In this document: positions 6,615 through 12,831 of the stretch, one piece after another
Position numbering within the stretch: position 1 is the stretch's first letter
Layout of the letters: each line of letters opens with the position of its first letter
NCBI GenBank assembly: GCA_913054205.1
Contig: CAJXJM010000028.1
Coordinates: forward strand, 1-12,831
DNA: 12,831 bases
Reading direction: 5' to 3'
Source: an uncultured Rhodospirillaceae bacterium
GTDB taxonomy: Bacteria > Pseudomonadota > Alphaproteobacteria > Rhodospirillales > UBA2165
Made by a program: the position numbers and the translations under genes
The notes under the pieces: model-generated
What the model was told of the DNA's origin: nothing
Databases searched by the model: none
Seen by the model: only the letters and a program-made list of their open reading frames with translations

Positions 6615-8105
6615 GTGATTAAAAACTGGATACCGCGCCCACTGGCCATTGTGCTGGTTGTCGTTGCTATTTTTGCCGGATTATCAAATTCGCTGACAGG
6701 TTGCTCTGGTGGTACACCGATGGCGCGGGTTTTTGGTGGATTTAACGCACCATTTGCGCGGGTTCAGGAAAACACCCCAGACTATCAGCGCTTTAAAAAA
6801 ATCTATGGCGAAGTTGCCGCTAATGACGGTCTAAGAGTTTCGCAGCTCAGGCATTTTTCGGATGCCTATCATCGAGTGCGGTCCGAATATGTTCATAAAA
6901 TAGATGATGCAACGCTTATAAATGCGGCGATTAAGGGTGTGCAAAAAATTGACGGCGTTCCAGGTACAATTCCTTCAACAAAAGTCATTGAAGCAGCGCT
7001 CGATTCAATGATCTCCTCACTCGATCCACATTCCAGTTATATGAACCCGCAGGAATATCGAGACACCCAAGTTGTTACCAGCGGTGAATTCGGTGGATTG
7101 GGCATTGAAATCAAAATGACTGATGGCTTGATCGAAATTATTTCGCCGATGGTCGATACACCGGCGTTTCGGGCCGGCTTAAAATCCGGGGATCTGATTA
7201 CCCACGTCGAAGGTGATGCGATAAAGTCGATGAGCCTCGGCGATGCTGTTCATCGCCTGCGAGGAAAGCCCGGCAGCGATGTTAGAATTACCATTCGCCG
7301 CGAAGGGGTTGGTAGCTTTCCTGTCACGATCACGCGCGCAATCATCAAGGTTCAACCCGTTAAATGGCGCATTGAAGGCGATATTGGCGTTGTTCAAGTT
7401 ACGCATTTTAATCTGAAATCTGAAGATGCGCTCGAAGACGCTGTTGATAATATCCGCGCCCAATTGGGATTGAAATTAAAAGGGCTGGTTATTGATCTTC
7501 GCAATAATCCAGGCGGTCTTCTCAATCAATCTGTTGCAATTGCAGATGCCTTTTTAAACCACGGTAAAATTGTATCGGTGCGTGACCGCGATGGCGAAGT
7601 GCGCGGCTTTGATGCTCATGTCGGCGATATCTCAGGCGGTTTACCAATTGTCGTTTTGATCAATCGAGGGTCTGCTTCAGCTTCTGAAATTGTCGCCGGA
7701 GCGTTACAAGACCACCGCCGAGCCACGGTGATGGGCGTTCGGTCGTTCGGTAAAGGCTCCGTTCAGACCATCGCGCCATTAGATTGGGACGGTGCACTAC
7801 GCCTGACGACAGCGCTTTATTATCTGCCATCCGGCAGGACCATCCAAGGCTCCGGCGTTGATCCAGATTTTAATGTTGTCGGCGAGAAGGGGAATGGCGG
7901 CAAGCGCGAGGCTGATTTGCCGAATGCCTTAAAGACCACAGGACAGGCCGGCGAATTATTAGCCGCCAGGCAATTGCCGGAGGGCAGTTGCCCAGTTGCT
8001 GGCGTCAATAAAAAAGACAAACTTCTTGGCTGCGCCGTGATGTTCCTTCGTTCCGGCTCGCAGGAAAATTTCCTAGCGCTCATGAACGCTCGCAAAAATC
8101 TATAG
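6615..8105 (+). CDS. ctpA: S41-family carboxyl-terminal processing protease (CtpA-like), with lipoprotein-type signal
   Basis: This is a C-terminal processing serine protease acting on envelope proteins outside the cytoplasm. In 496-residue numbering from GTG 6615, the order is a hydrophobic signal (about 8-28), a helical cap region with SSLDPHSSYM (134-143), a PDZ domain (roughly 155-235, FGGLGIEI and AGLKSGDLITHVEG), and the S41 catalytic core. The Ser-Lys dyad is Ser355 in RGSASASEI and Lys380 in SFGKGSVQT, with Asp366 in LQDHR; spacings of 11 and 25 match E. coli Prc. LVIDLRNNPGG (291-301) is also typical. The signal ends in SLTGC, a lipobox with Cys30, suggesting lipid anchoring. GTG 6615 gives a normal positively charged lead; TTG at 6585 or 6603 would add residues with acidic character. 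A short Cys-containing tail (after 425) follows the core. The symbol is by family resemblance. Confidence 0.92.
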   Translation: MIKNWIPRPLAIVLVVVAIFAGLSNSLTGCSGGTPMARVFGGFNAPFARVQENTPDYQRFKKIYGEVAANDGLRVSQLRHFSDAYHRVRSEYVHKIDDATLINAAIKGVQKIDGVPGTIPSTKVIEAALDSMISSLDPHSSYMNPQEYRDTQVVTSGEFGGLGIEIKMTDGLIEIISPMVDTPAFRAGLKSGDLITHVEGDAIKSMSLGDAVHRLRGKPGSDVRITIRREGVGSFPVTITRAIIKVQPVKWRIEGDIGVVQVTHFNLKSEDALEDAVDNIRAQLGLKLKGLVIDLRNNPGGLLNQSVAIADAFLNHGKIVSVRDRDGEVRGFDAHVGDISGGLPIVVLINRGSASASEIVAGALQDHRRATVMGVRSFGKGSVQTIAPLDWDGALRLTTALYYLPSGRTIQGSGVDPDFNVVGEKGNGGKREADLPNALKTTGQAGELLAARQLPEGSCPVAGVNKKDKLLGCAVMFLRSGSQENFLALMNARKNL

Positions 8106-8120
8106 CGTCGAGCCTGATTT

Positions 8121-8882
8121 ATGCTTGAGCTTTACCACAGTGGCCTAACCACCTGTTCCAAACAAATTCGATTGGTTCTACGTGAAAAAGGACTGGATTA
8201 TGAAAGCCGGTATGTCGAGCTTTGGAACTACGCAAATCTCAACAAAGAGTATTTAAAAATAAACGAAGTCGGCGTCGTGCCAACGCTTGTTCATGACGGC
8301 GTTCCGATCCGAAATTCCTTCGTCATTGCTGAATATATTGAAGATGTTTTCTCCGAACCCTCACTTTTGCCGTCAACAGCGCTTGCTCGGGCTAAAATGC
8401 GACTTTGGACCTGGACGGCAGACGATATCCATTTGGCGGCTACCGCTGTTACCTATAACGCCAATTTGCAAAACATGGTTGATGAACTAAGCGAAGAAGA
8501 TAAACAAATTATGTTGGAGGCCACGCCGGTGCCTGATCGCCGAGCCCGCTGGCAAAAGCTGGCGGATGGCGGCATTGATCAACGGGAACTTGATGGCGCC
8601 CTCGACAAAATTAACTGGGGATTAGAGCGTTTCGATGAAGCGATTGGTGATGGTCCTTGGGTCTGCGGTGATGAGTATTCGCTTGCAGATATTATGATGC
8701 TGAGCATTGTCCATAGAACGCGTGAATTGGCCCCCGAGCTGGTTACACCTGAGGTCTGTCCGCGTGTGGTCGCGTGGCAAGAACGCATGATGGCCCGGTC
8801 TGCTGTTGAATATGTCTACAAACCCGGCACGGACGAAACGCCAAAGCGCCCCAGCGGGAAATCTATCTCCGGTATTGCGTGA
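8121..8882 (+). CDS. Glutathione S-transferase-like protein
   Basis: The 253-residue protein has the GST layout: a thioredoxin-like N-terminal domain (1-78) and an all-helical C-terminal domain (about 88-232). GVVPTLVHDG (51-60) carries the cis-proline (Pro54) that holds glutathione. The residue pair that usually reads Glu-Ser in the gamma-glutamyl site is Asn65-Ser66, followed by FVIAEYIED. The C-terminal domain has the GDEYSLADIMM N-capping motif (183-193). Possible catalytic residues near the N-terminus are Ser7, Thr10, Thr11 and Cys12 in HSGLTTCSKQIR. An insert of about 30 residues (121-150) lengthens the helical domain, seen also in some beta-etherase-like and reductive GSTs. The substrate is unknown. 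It starts 15 bases after the protease stop, so it may be co-transcribed, although no functional link is evident. The start region has only a weak ribosome binding site. Confidence 0.85.
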   Translation: MLELYHSGLTTCSKQIRLVLREKGLDYESRYVELWNYANLNKEYLKINEVGVVPTLVHDGVPIRNSFVIAEYIEDVFSEPSLLPSTALARAKMRLWTWTADDIHLAATAVTYNANLQNMVDELSEEDKQIMLEATPVPDRRARWQKLADGGIDQRELDGALDKINWGLERFDEAIGDGPWVCGDEYSLADIMMLSIVHRTRELAPELVTPEVCPRVVAWQERMMARSAVEYVYKPGTDETPKRPSGKSISGIA

Positions 8883-8883
8883 G

Positions 8884-8901
8884 TCCACTTGGTGGAATTT
8901 T
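8884..8901 (+). terminator. Possible short terminator hairpin after the GST gene
   Basis: TCCAC (8884-8888) and GTGGA (8892-8896) form a perfect five-base stem with a TTG loop, followed by ATTTTC. It sits directly after the stop codon at 8882. The stem is short for a rho-independent terminator, so support is modest. Confidence 0.35.
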
Positions 8902-8908
8902 CAATAAA

Positions 8909-8950
8909 AACTGCGCGCAAGCGGTTGCAGTTCTGCCAATATTTTATAAT
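8909..8950 (+). promoter_or_regulatory. Inverted repeat and -10-like box upstream of the thiamine-diphosphate enzyme gene
   Basis: A perfect consensus -10, TATAAT, lies at 8945-8950, 32 bases before the GTG start at 8983; GGGAG at 8972-8976 is the ribosome binding site. No good -35 lies at 17 bases; TTGCAG at 8925-8930 is only 14 bases upstream. AACTGC (8909-8914) and GCAGTT (8927-8932) form an exact inverted repeat over the -35 region, with a smaller inner GC pairing, and could be an operator. This supports an independent transcription start for the downstream group. Confidence 0.4.
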
Positions 8951-8982
8951 AGTGCACATGTTAACTAAATTGGGAGAATACA

Positions 8983-10623
8983 GTGGCCGAATTAAAAGCC
9001 GCCGAGGCATTAACACTTTCGCTCAAACAATATGGCGTTGATACGATATTTACGCTACCCGGTGTCCAACTGGATGATCTTTTTGACGTTCTTTATGATT
9101 ACCAAGATGATTTCCGCATAATTCATACGCGCCACGAACAGGCGACTGCCTATATGGCGTTTGGCTATGCACAATCGACAGGAAAAGTCGGCACGAACCT
9201 TGTTGTTCCGGGGCCTGGATTGATGAATGCCGGCGCGGCACTATCGACTGCTTATGCTTGTAGCGCGCCTGTATTGTGTCTGGCGGGGCAAATTCCGTCT
9301 AAGTTCATTGGCAAAGGCATTGGCCTGTTGCATGAATTGAAGGATCAGCCAGGTGCCGTCGCTTCTGTAACTAAGTGGCAGGGACGTGCAGAGACGCCAG
9401 AAGAAACGCCAGGAAAAGTGCGTGAAGCTTTCAAACAACTCAACACCGGACGCCGCCAGCCCGTATTGCTGGAAATGGCACCTGATGTCATGGCTGAAAC
9501 TGGCAATGTGGAACTGCTGGATCCAATTACCGATTTTTCGGCCCTAGAGGCGGAGCTGGATCCGGATTTATTGGAGCAAGCTGCTGCCATATTGGGCAAT
9601 GCAGAAAATCCAGCCATTTTAACGGGCGGCGGTGTCTTCGGTGCGGAAGAGGCACTACTTGCATTAGCGGAAGAAATTGAAGCGCCGGTCATCATGTCTC
9701 AAAACGGGCAGGGTGCTGTCGATATACGGCATCATCTCGGTCAAAACCAAATGGTCGGACAGGCGTTGTGGAAGGACATTGATGTTGTTTTGGCGGTTGG
9801 CACGCGCTTTATCGCGCCGATGCAAAATTGGGGCGATTACAGTGATAAAAAGCTCATAAAAATTGATACCGACCCGCTGCGCGCAAATGATCCGTGGAAA
9901 GCGGATGTTCATATCACGGCAACGGCCAAAAAATCACTCGCAGGTATTTACGATAGAGCGATTAGACATAATCGGAAACGAGACTCCCAGGAGGATCATT
10001 TCAATCAACTTAAAGAAGAGACTTTTGCCTATTTTAACGAAGGCGAGCCTCAAGGAAGTTTTGGTCGTGTCATCCGTAATGTTTTACCGGAAGACGGAAT
10101 CGCGTGCTTTGGTGTAACCCAGTTGGGCTTTTATTCCTGGTTTGGTTTTCCGACCTACCATCCTCGGAGCAATATTCAGCCGGGTTATCAGGGCACGCTT
10201 GGCTATGCGTTTCCAACGGCTCTTGGCGCGCAGGTCGCACATCCAGATAAAAAAGTAATTGCGGTGACCGGTGATGGTGGTTTCATGTTTAATGTGCAGG
10301 AACTGGCGACTGCCGTGCTCCATAAAATACCTCTCGTAACAATTTTGTTTAATGACAACACATTCGGCAATGTGAAGCGAAACCAGAAAAATGATTTCAA
10401 TGAACGCTATATTGTGAGTGATCTATTAAATCCCGATTTCATGAAACTTGCAGATAGTTTTGGCCTTTTGGGATTGCGCGTAGATACGCCGGAAGGTTTG
10501 CAAACTGCGATGGAAAAAGCGTTTGCTGAAGATGGTCCGGCGCTTATCGAGGTTGAAGTTGGCGCTATGCCGTCCCTTTGGGCACGCATGCCGATAATTC
10601 GCCCCAAAGACGAAGAGAATTGA
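8983..10623 (+). CDS. Thiamine-diphosphate-dependent enzyme, acetolactate-synthase-like large subunit fold
   Basis: The 546-residue protein has the three-domain ThDP layout: N-terminal pyrimidine-binding domain (1-170), central domain (about 195-325) and C-terminal pyrophosphate-binding domain (355-530). The activating glutamate is Glu52 in HTRHEQATAYMAFGYA. The ThDP/Mg motif begins with GDGG (430-433) and ends with NDNTFGN (457-463), at normal spacing. VPGPGLMNAG (75-84) and SQNGQGAV (239-246) are typical of the acetolactate synthase and related decarboxylase branch. No regulatory subunit gene (ilvH) lies nearby, so classical branched-chain biosynthesis is unlikely, though I cannot exclude it. 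Family members include sulfoacetaldehyde acetyltransferase, glyoxylate carboligase and many uncharacterised decarboxylases; none has a distinguishing motif that I can see. GTG at 8983 has GGGAG six bases upstream. The EamA permease follows after 18 bases. Confidence 0.88.
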   Translation: MAELKAAEALTLSLKQYGVDTIFTLPGVQLDDLFDVLYDYQDDFRIIHTRHEQATAYMAFGYAQSTGKVGTNLVVPGPGLMNAGAALSTAYACSAPVLCLAGQIPSKFIGKGIGLLHELKDQPGAVASVTKWQGRAETPEETPGKVREAFKQLNTGRRQPVLLEMAPDVMAETGNVELLDPITDFSALEAELDPDLLEQAAAILGNAENPAILTGGGVFGAEEALLALAEEIEAPVIMSQNGQGAVDIRHHLGQNQMVGQALWKDIDVVLAVGTRFIAPMQNWGDYSDKKLIKIDTDPLRANDPWKADVHITATAKKSLAGIYDRAIRHNRKRDSQEDHFNQLKEETFAYFNEGEPQGSFGRVIRNVLPEDGIACFGVTQLGFYSWFGFPTYHPRSNIQPGYQGTLGYAFPTALGAQVAHPDKKVIAVTGDGGFMFNVQELATAVLHKIPLVTILFNDNTFGNVKRNQKNDFNERYIVSDLLNPDFMKLADSFGLLGLRVDTPEGLQTAMEKAFAEDGPALIEVEVGAMPSLWARMPIIRPKDEEN

Positions 10624-10641
10624 TCCTAGAAAAGGCAGGTT

Positions 10642-11547
10642 ATGTCTGGAGCTAACAAGCTATCGCCAAACGTTCTGGGCATGGCTTTCATGTTGCTCTC
10701 CTCTGTCTTCGCGGCAGGTATGCATGTGATGGTTAAATATATTGCGCAAGATGTGCATCCCTTTGAGATATTTTTCCTTCGGCAATCTATAGCGCTCGTG
10801 CTCCTCGTGCCGATCTTTATGAACATTGGCTTTAGCGCGCTTAAAACCGATAGATTGGGTACTCATTTCCTGCGCGGTGCCTGTATGACGGCGGGCGGCA
10901 TGGCGTGGTTTTGGGCGATCAGCCTCGTGCCTCTCGCAAAAGTCACCGCACTCAATTTATCTGCCGTTCTTTTTACCATTCTGGGCGCGATTATATTTTT
11001 AAAGGAAACTTCTGAATGGAAGCGCTGGATCGCGCTGATTTTTGGCTTTGCCGGTGTGGTGGTCATTGTTCGGCCAGGCTTTGAGGTCATGACCTTTGGC
11101 GTCATCTTGGTTGTTGTAACGCGGTTATTTCCAGCCGCCGCCAGATTGTTTGCGAAAGTTCTTTCCAGAACGGACCGAACACCGACAATCGTTGTTTATG
11201 GAGCCGTTGCGATGTCGATATTATCCGCCGTTCCTGCTGCAATTGTGTGGAAAACGCCAGATTTACAGCAATTTGGCTTTATCGTATTTATCTCTATTTG
11301 CGGTACATTGTCGAAGCTATGCATGGTTAAGGCTTACAAAGTCGGTGACATGGGAGCCGTGGAACCGCTTAGTTTTGTCAGACTGATTTGGGCGGCTTTG
11401 TTTGGATTTATTCTTTTTGGTGAAATACCGGAAATTTGGGTTTGGATCGGCGCTGCGATGGTCATTTTTGCCGTCAGCTATCTGGCCCATGGTGAAGCTC
11501 GGAAAAAAGATCCAATGGCAGAGCAGCCGGGGGCAACGTCCAATTAG
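10642..11547 (+). CDS. EamA/DMT-superfamily membrane transporter
   Basis: The 301-residue protein is a typical drug/metabolite transporter with about ten hydrophobic segments arranged as two EamA repeats (roughly 10-140 and 150-285). Repeat landmarks are NVLGMAFMLLSSVFAAGMHVMVK (10-32), RQSIALVLLVPIF near 47-59, ALNLSAVLFTILGAIIFLKE near 105-124, and in the second half EPLSFVRLIWAALFGFILFGE near 243-263. The Glu after each FLK/FLFG stretch is the common family pattern. It sits in the inner membrane and would export or import a small metabolite; the substrate is not readable. The start, 18 bases after the ThDP enzyme, has AGG/CAGG at 10634-10639, so co-transcription with that gene is likely, and the carried compound may relate to its substrate or product. 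The C-terminus is short, polar and cytoplasmic-looking. Confidence 0.88.
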   Translation: MSGANKLSPNVLGMAFMLLSSVFAAGMHVMVKYIAQDVHPFEIFFLRQSIALVLLVPIFMNIGFSALKTDRLGTHFLRGACMTAGGMAWFWAISLVPLAKVTALNLSAVLFTILGAIIFLKETSEWKRWIALIFGFAGVVVIVRPGFEVMTFGVILVVVTRLFPAAARLFAKVLSRTDRTPTIVVYGAVAMSILSAVPAAIVWKTPDLQQFGFIVFISICGTLSKLCMVKAYKVGDMGAVEPLSFVRLIWAALFGFILFGEIPEIWVWIGAAMVIFAVSYLAHGEARKKDPMAEQPGATSN

Positions 11548-11658
11548 CGAACAAAATACAGGTGATTTTTAATAATCATTTGAAGCATCCGTAAAAATTT
11601 GGCAAAAGACAGCACAAATTTTAAATTCAAATAATAATTCTTTCGGAGGAACTCTGAC
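11548..11658 (+). promoter_or_regulatory. AT-rich intergenic region with candidate promoter and ribosome binding site for the FAH-family gene
   Basis: TTGGCA (11599-11604) and TAAATT (11622-11627) are separated by 17 bases and match -35 and -10 boxes at 5/6 and 4/6. GGAGGA at 11645-11650 is a strong ribosome binding site eight bases before the GTG at 11659. Although the gene lies in the same direction as the permease, these suggest it has its own transcription start. No convincing terminator is seen after the permease stop. Confidence 0.42.
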
Positions 11659-12516
11659 GTGCGCGTAATTTCTTATACTCACAATGGAACTGATGGCCTT
11701 GGCGTGATGGTCGATGACAAAGGCTTTGTTGCTTTGTCGGGTGCTTCTGCTGATTTGCCGACGACGATGATGGGGCTTTTAAATGTTGATGATTGGCAGA
11801 CCAAAGTTGCAGTTGCCGTTGATGGCAAGGATGCTGACTTGTCCATTGACGATGTGCAATTGCTTCCTCTGATTTCAGATACACCGGTTATTTGGTGCGT
11901 CGGCGTTAATTACAAAGAGCACCAAGACGAAACCGGCCGCGGCGCGCAGGAAGAGCCAATGTTCTTTATCCGCACCAACCATGGCCTCATTGCTGCGTAT
12001 GATCCAATCATTCGCCCGAACATTTCTGACATGCTCGATTTTGAAGGTGAGCTTGCTGTGATCATTGGCAAAGGCGGCCGCCATATCTCCAAAGAGAAAG
12101 CGCATGAGCATATCGCCGGCTATTCGATCTTTAACGATGGCACCATTCGGGATTGGCAGCGCCACACCATTCAATTCTGCCCAGGCAAAAACTTTGAAGG
12201 CACCGGACCTTTTGGTCCGTGGTTGATGACGCCGGATGAATTTGGTGATCCTTACGCGCAGGAATTGACCACGCGATTGAACGGCGAGTCTGTCCAGTAC
12301 ACCAGCATTGCCAATATGGATCATAAAATTGACAAGCAGATTGAGTATCTCTCGACGGTGCATACGCTGCGCCCGGGCGATGTCATCAGTACCGGAACGC
12401 CGGGCGGTGTCGGCTCGCGTCGTGAGCCACCGCTTTGGATGAAACCCGGCGATACTGTTTCGGTTGAAATTACTGGCCTCGGCATCATCGAAAACAAAAT
12501 CGAACAAGAAAGCTAG
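11659..12516 (+). CDS. Fumarylacetoacetate hydrolase (FAH) family protein
   Basis: The 285-residue protein has the FAH fold: a short N-terminal domain (1-75) and the catalytic domain (76-282). Metal ligands Glu129 and Glu131 are in DFEGELAVIIG, with Asp160 in IFNDGTIRDWQ. GKNFEGTGPFGPW (176-188) carries Lys177 of the active-site loop. CVGVNYKEH (80-88) and STGTPGGVG (244-252) are the other signature blocks. Relatives cleave or decarboxylate diketo acids and hydroxy-diene compounds in aromatic or sugar-acid catabolism (FAH, acylpyruvate hydrolase, 2-oxo-hepta-ene-dioate hydratase or isomerase, and ureidoglycolate lyase types). The exact member is not recognisable. The GTG start is set by GGAGGA eight bases upstream. 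It follows the ThDP enzyme and the permease, and may handle a product of the same pathway, but this rests only on position. Confidence 0.92.
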   Translation: MRVISYTHNGTDGLGVMVDDKGFVALSGASADLPTTMMGLLNVDDWQTKVAVAVDGKDADLSIDDVQLLPLISDTPVIWCVGVNYKEHQDETGRGAQEEPMFFIRTNHGLIAAYDPIIRPNISDMLDFEGELAVIIGKGGRHISKEKAHEHIAGYSIFNDGTIRDWQRHTIQFCPGKNFEGTGPFGPWLMTPDEFGDPYAQELTTRLNGESVQYTSIANMDHKIDKQIEYLSTVHTLRPGDVISTGTPGGVGSRREPPLWMKPGDTVSVEITGLGIIENKIEQES

Positions 12517-12610
12517 ATTTCACCAGGGAGTTACCGAACGGTATCTTGACGAGCCTCCATTAGGCCAATAGCTTAGGCTCCCCGTCGATATTTAAGGACC
12601 GTGTGTTCAT
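12517..12610 (+). promoter_or_regulatory. Intergenic region rich in inverted repeats before selA
   Basis: This 94-base gap contains several pairings. GGGAG (12526-12530) can pair with CTCCC (12578-12582). TACCG (12532-12536) and CGGTA (12539-12543) form a tight hairpin. GAGCCT (12551-12556) pairs exactly with AGGCTC (12575-12580), or its GCCT part pairs with AGGC (12562-12565) instead, so alternative folds exclude each other. AAGGA at 12594-12598 is a possible distant ribosome binding site for the ATG at 12611. It may be a terminator, a leader or an operator. I do not recognise it as any known RNA element. Confidence 0.4.
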
Positions 12611-12831
12611 ATGCCTGACGACCAAAAAACCCTGCATGCTTCCGTCCCTTCCGTAGATAGTATTCTGCGTCTGGAGGCCGTTACCGTATTGATCGAGCAA
12701 CATGGCCGGTCGTTAGCGACCGAGGGCATTCGATCTGTTATTGCGGATATCCGCAGCCAAATCAGTGAGCTTGGTGAGAAAGCCCTGCCTCTTGTCGAGG
12801 AGACCGCCATTGTTGAGAGAGTGTCGGGCTA
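12611..12831 (+). CDS. selA: Probable L-seryl-tRNA(Sec) selenium transferase, N-terminal part, cut by window edge
   Basis: I translated 73 codons from ATG 12611 to the right edge with no stop. The text LHASVPSVDSILR (8-20), HGRSLATEGIRSVIADIR (31-48) and a helical stretch beyond match the N-terminal domain of SelA, which typically reads 'LPSVDRLLR...HGR...R..L..LR'. This domain binds tRNA(Sec). SelA converts seryl-tRNA(Sec) to selenocysteinyl-tRNA(Sec) with selenophosphate, using PLP. The PLP lysine and catalytic domain lie beyond the window, so the call rests on the N-terminal domain only. selB, and perhaps selD or selC, would be expected nearby outside the window. Another PLP-dependent SelA-like protein is possible, but no rival family shares this opening as far as I know. 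Confidence 0.72.
   Translation, partial: MPDDQKTLHASVPSVDSILRLEAVTVLIEQHGRSLATEGIRSVIADIRSQISELGEKALPLVEETAIVERVSG

Noticed and set aside
8983..10623. Call as true acetolactate synthase (ilvB)
   Set aside because: The fold and ThDP motifs fit, but no ilvH or ilvC lies nearby and many other ThDP enzymes share these motifs, so a gene symbol was not assigned.
11875..12507. Long minus-strand open frame (210 residues) antisense to the FAH-family gene
   Set aside because: The plus strand carries all FAH signature motifs, and the antisense translation shows no recognisable domain and is rich in Arg, Phe and Asn as expected of a shadow frame.
12517..12610. Possible selenocysteine tRNA (selC) before selA
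   Set aside because: No CCA end, no T-loop GTTCGA-type sequence and no long acceptor stem; the 94-base gap cannot be folded into the roughly 90-95 base tRNA(Sec) shape.
1..12831. Mobile elements, CRISPR arrays or prophage genes
   Set aside because: No transposase or integrase motif, no regularly spaced repeats, and no phage structural genes were found on either strand.

Overview
The window reads as an ordinary chromosomal stretch of an alphaproteobacterium with moderate GC. The support is a COX15-type heme A synthase with four heme-ligand histidines, an alphaproteobacterial-style carboxyl-terminal protease, the paired chelatase and DUF4202 genes, and a TPR-glycosyltransferase family common in that class. 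I cannot place it reliably below class level. I see no insertion sequence, prophage, CRISPR array, rRNA or tRNA gene. Twelve protein-coding genes and one apparent gene remnant cover nearly all of the sequence.

Left part (1-4352). On the minus strand, a DUF4202 gene is followed one base later by a two-domain CbiX-type chelatase gene that runs off the left edge. Divergent to them is a plus-strand pair that overlaps by 8 bases: a short protein resembling only the C-terminal half of a GT9-type glycosyltransferase, and a 622-residue TPR plus GT41 (O-GlcNAc-transferase-like) protein. Convergent with that pair, 14 bases away, is a minus-strand ORF that looks like only the N-terminal part of a NodU/CmcH-type carbamoyltransferase. 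Together these three suggest a glycan or protein-glycosylation locus that has been split and trimmed.

Middle part (4405-8882). The plus-strand genes are heme A synthase (ctaA), a DHH/DHHA1 phosphoesterase, an S41 carboxyl-terminal protease with a lipoprotein-like signal, and a glutathione S-transferase-like protein 15 bases after the protease. The first three serve respiration, phosphoester or nucleotide turnover, and envelope protein processing; no shared pathway is evident.

Right part (8983-12831). A thiamine-diphosphate enzyme of the acetolactate-synthase fold, an EamA/DMT permease and a fumarylacetoacetate-hydrolase-family enzyme follow each other on the plus strand. They may be a small metabolite catabolism and transport group, though the FAH gene probably has its own promoter. 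The window ends in the first 73 codons of what looks like selA (selenocysteine synthase), preceded by a 94-base gap rich in inverted repeats.

I did not find a clearly new system. The observations most worth a second look are the truncated carbamoyltransferase with an altered metal-ligand position, the stand-alone half glycosyltransferase coupled to the TPR-GT41 gene, the CbiX-DUF4202 pairing, and the structured gap before selA.
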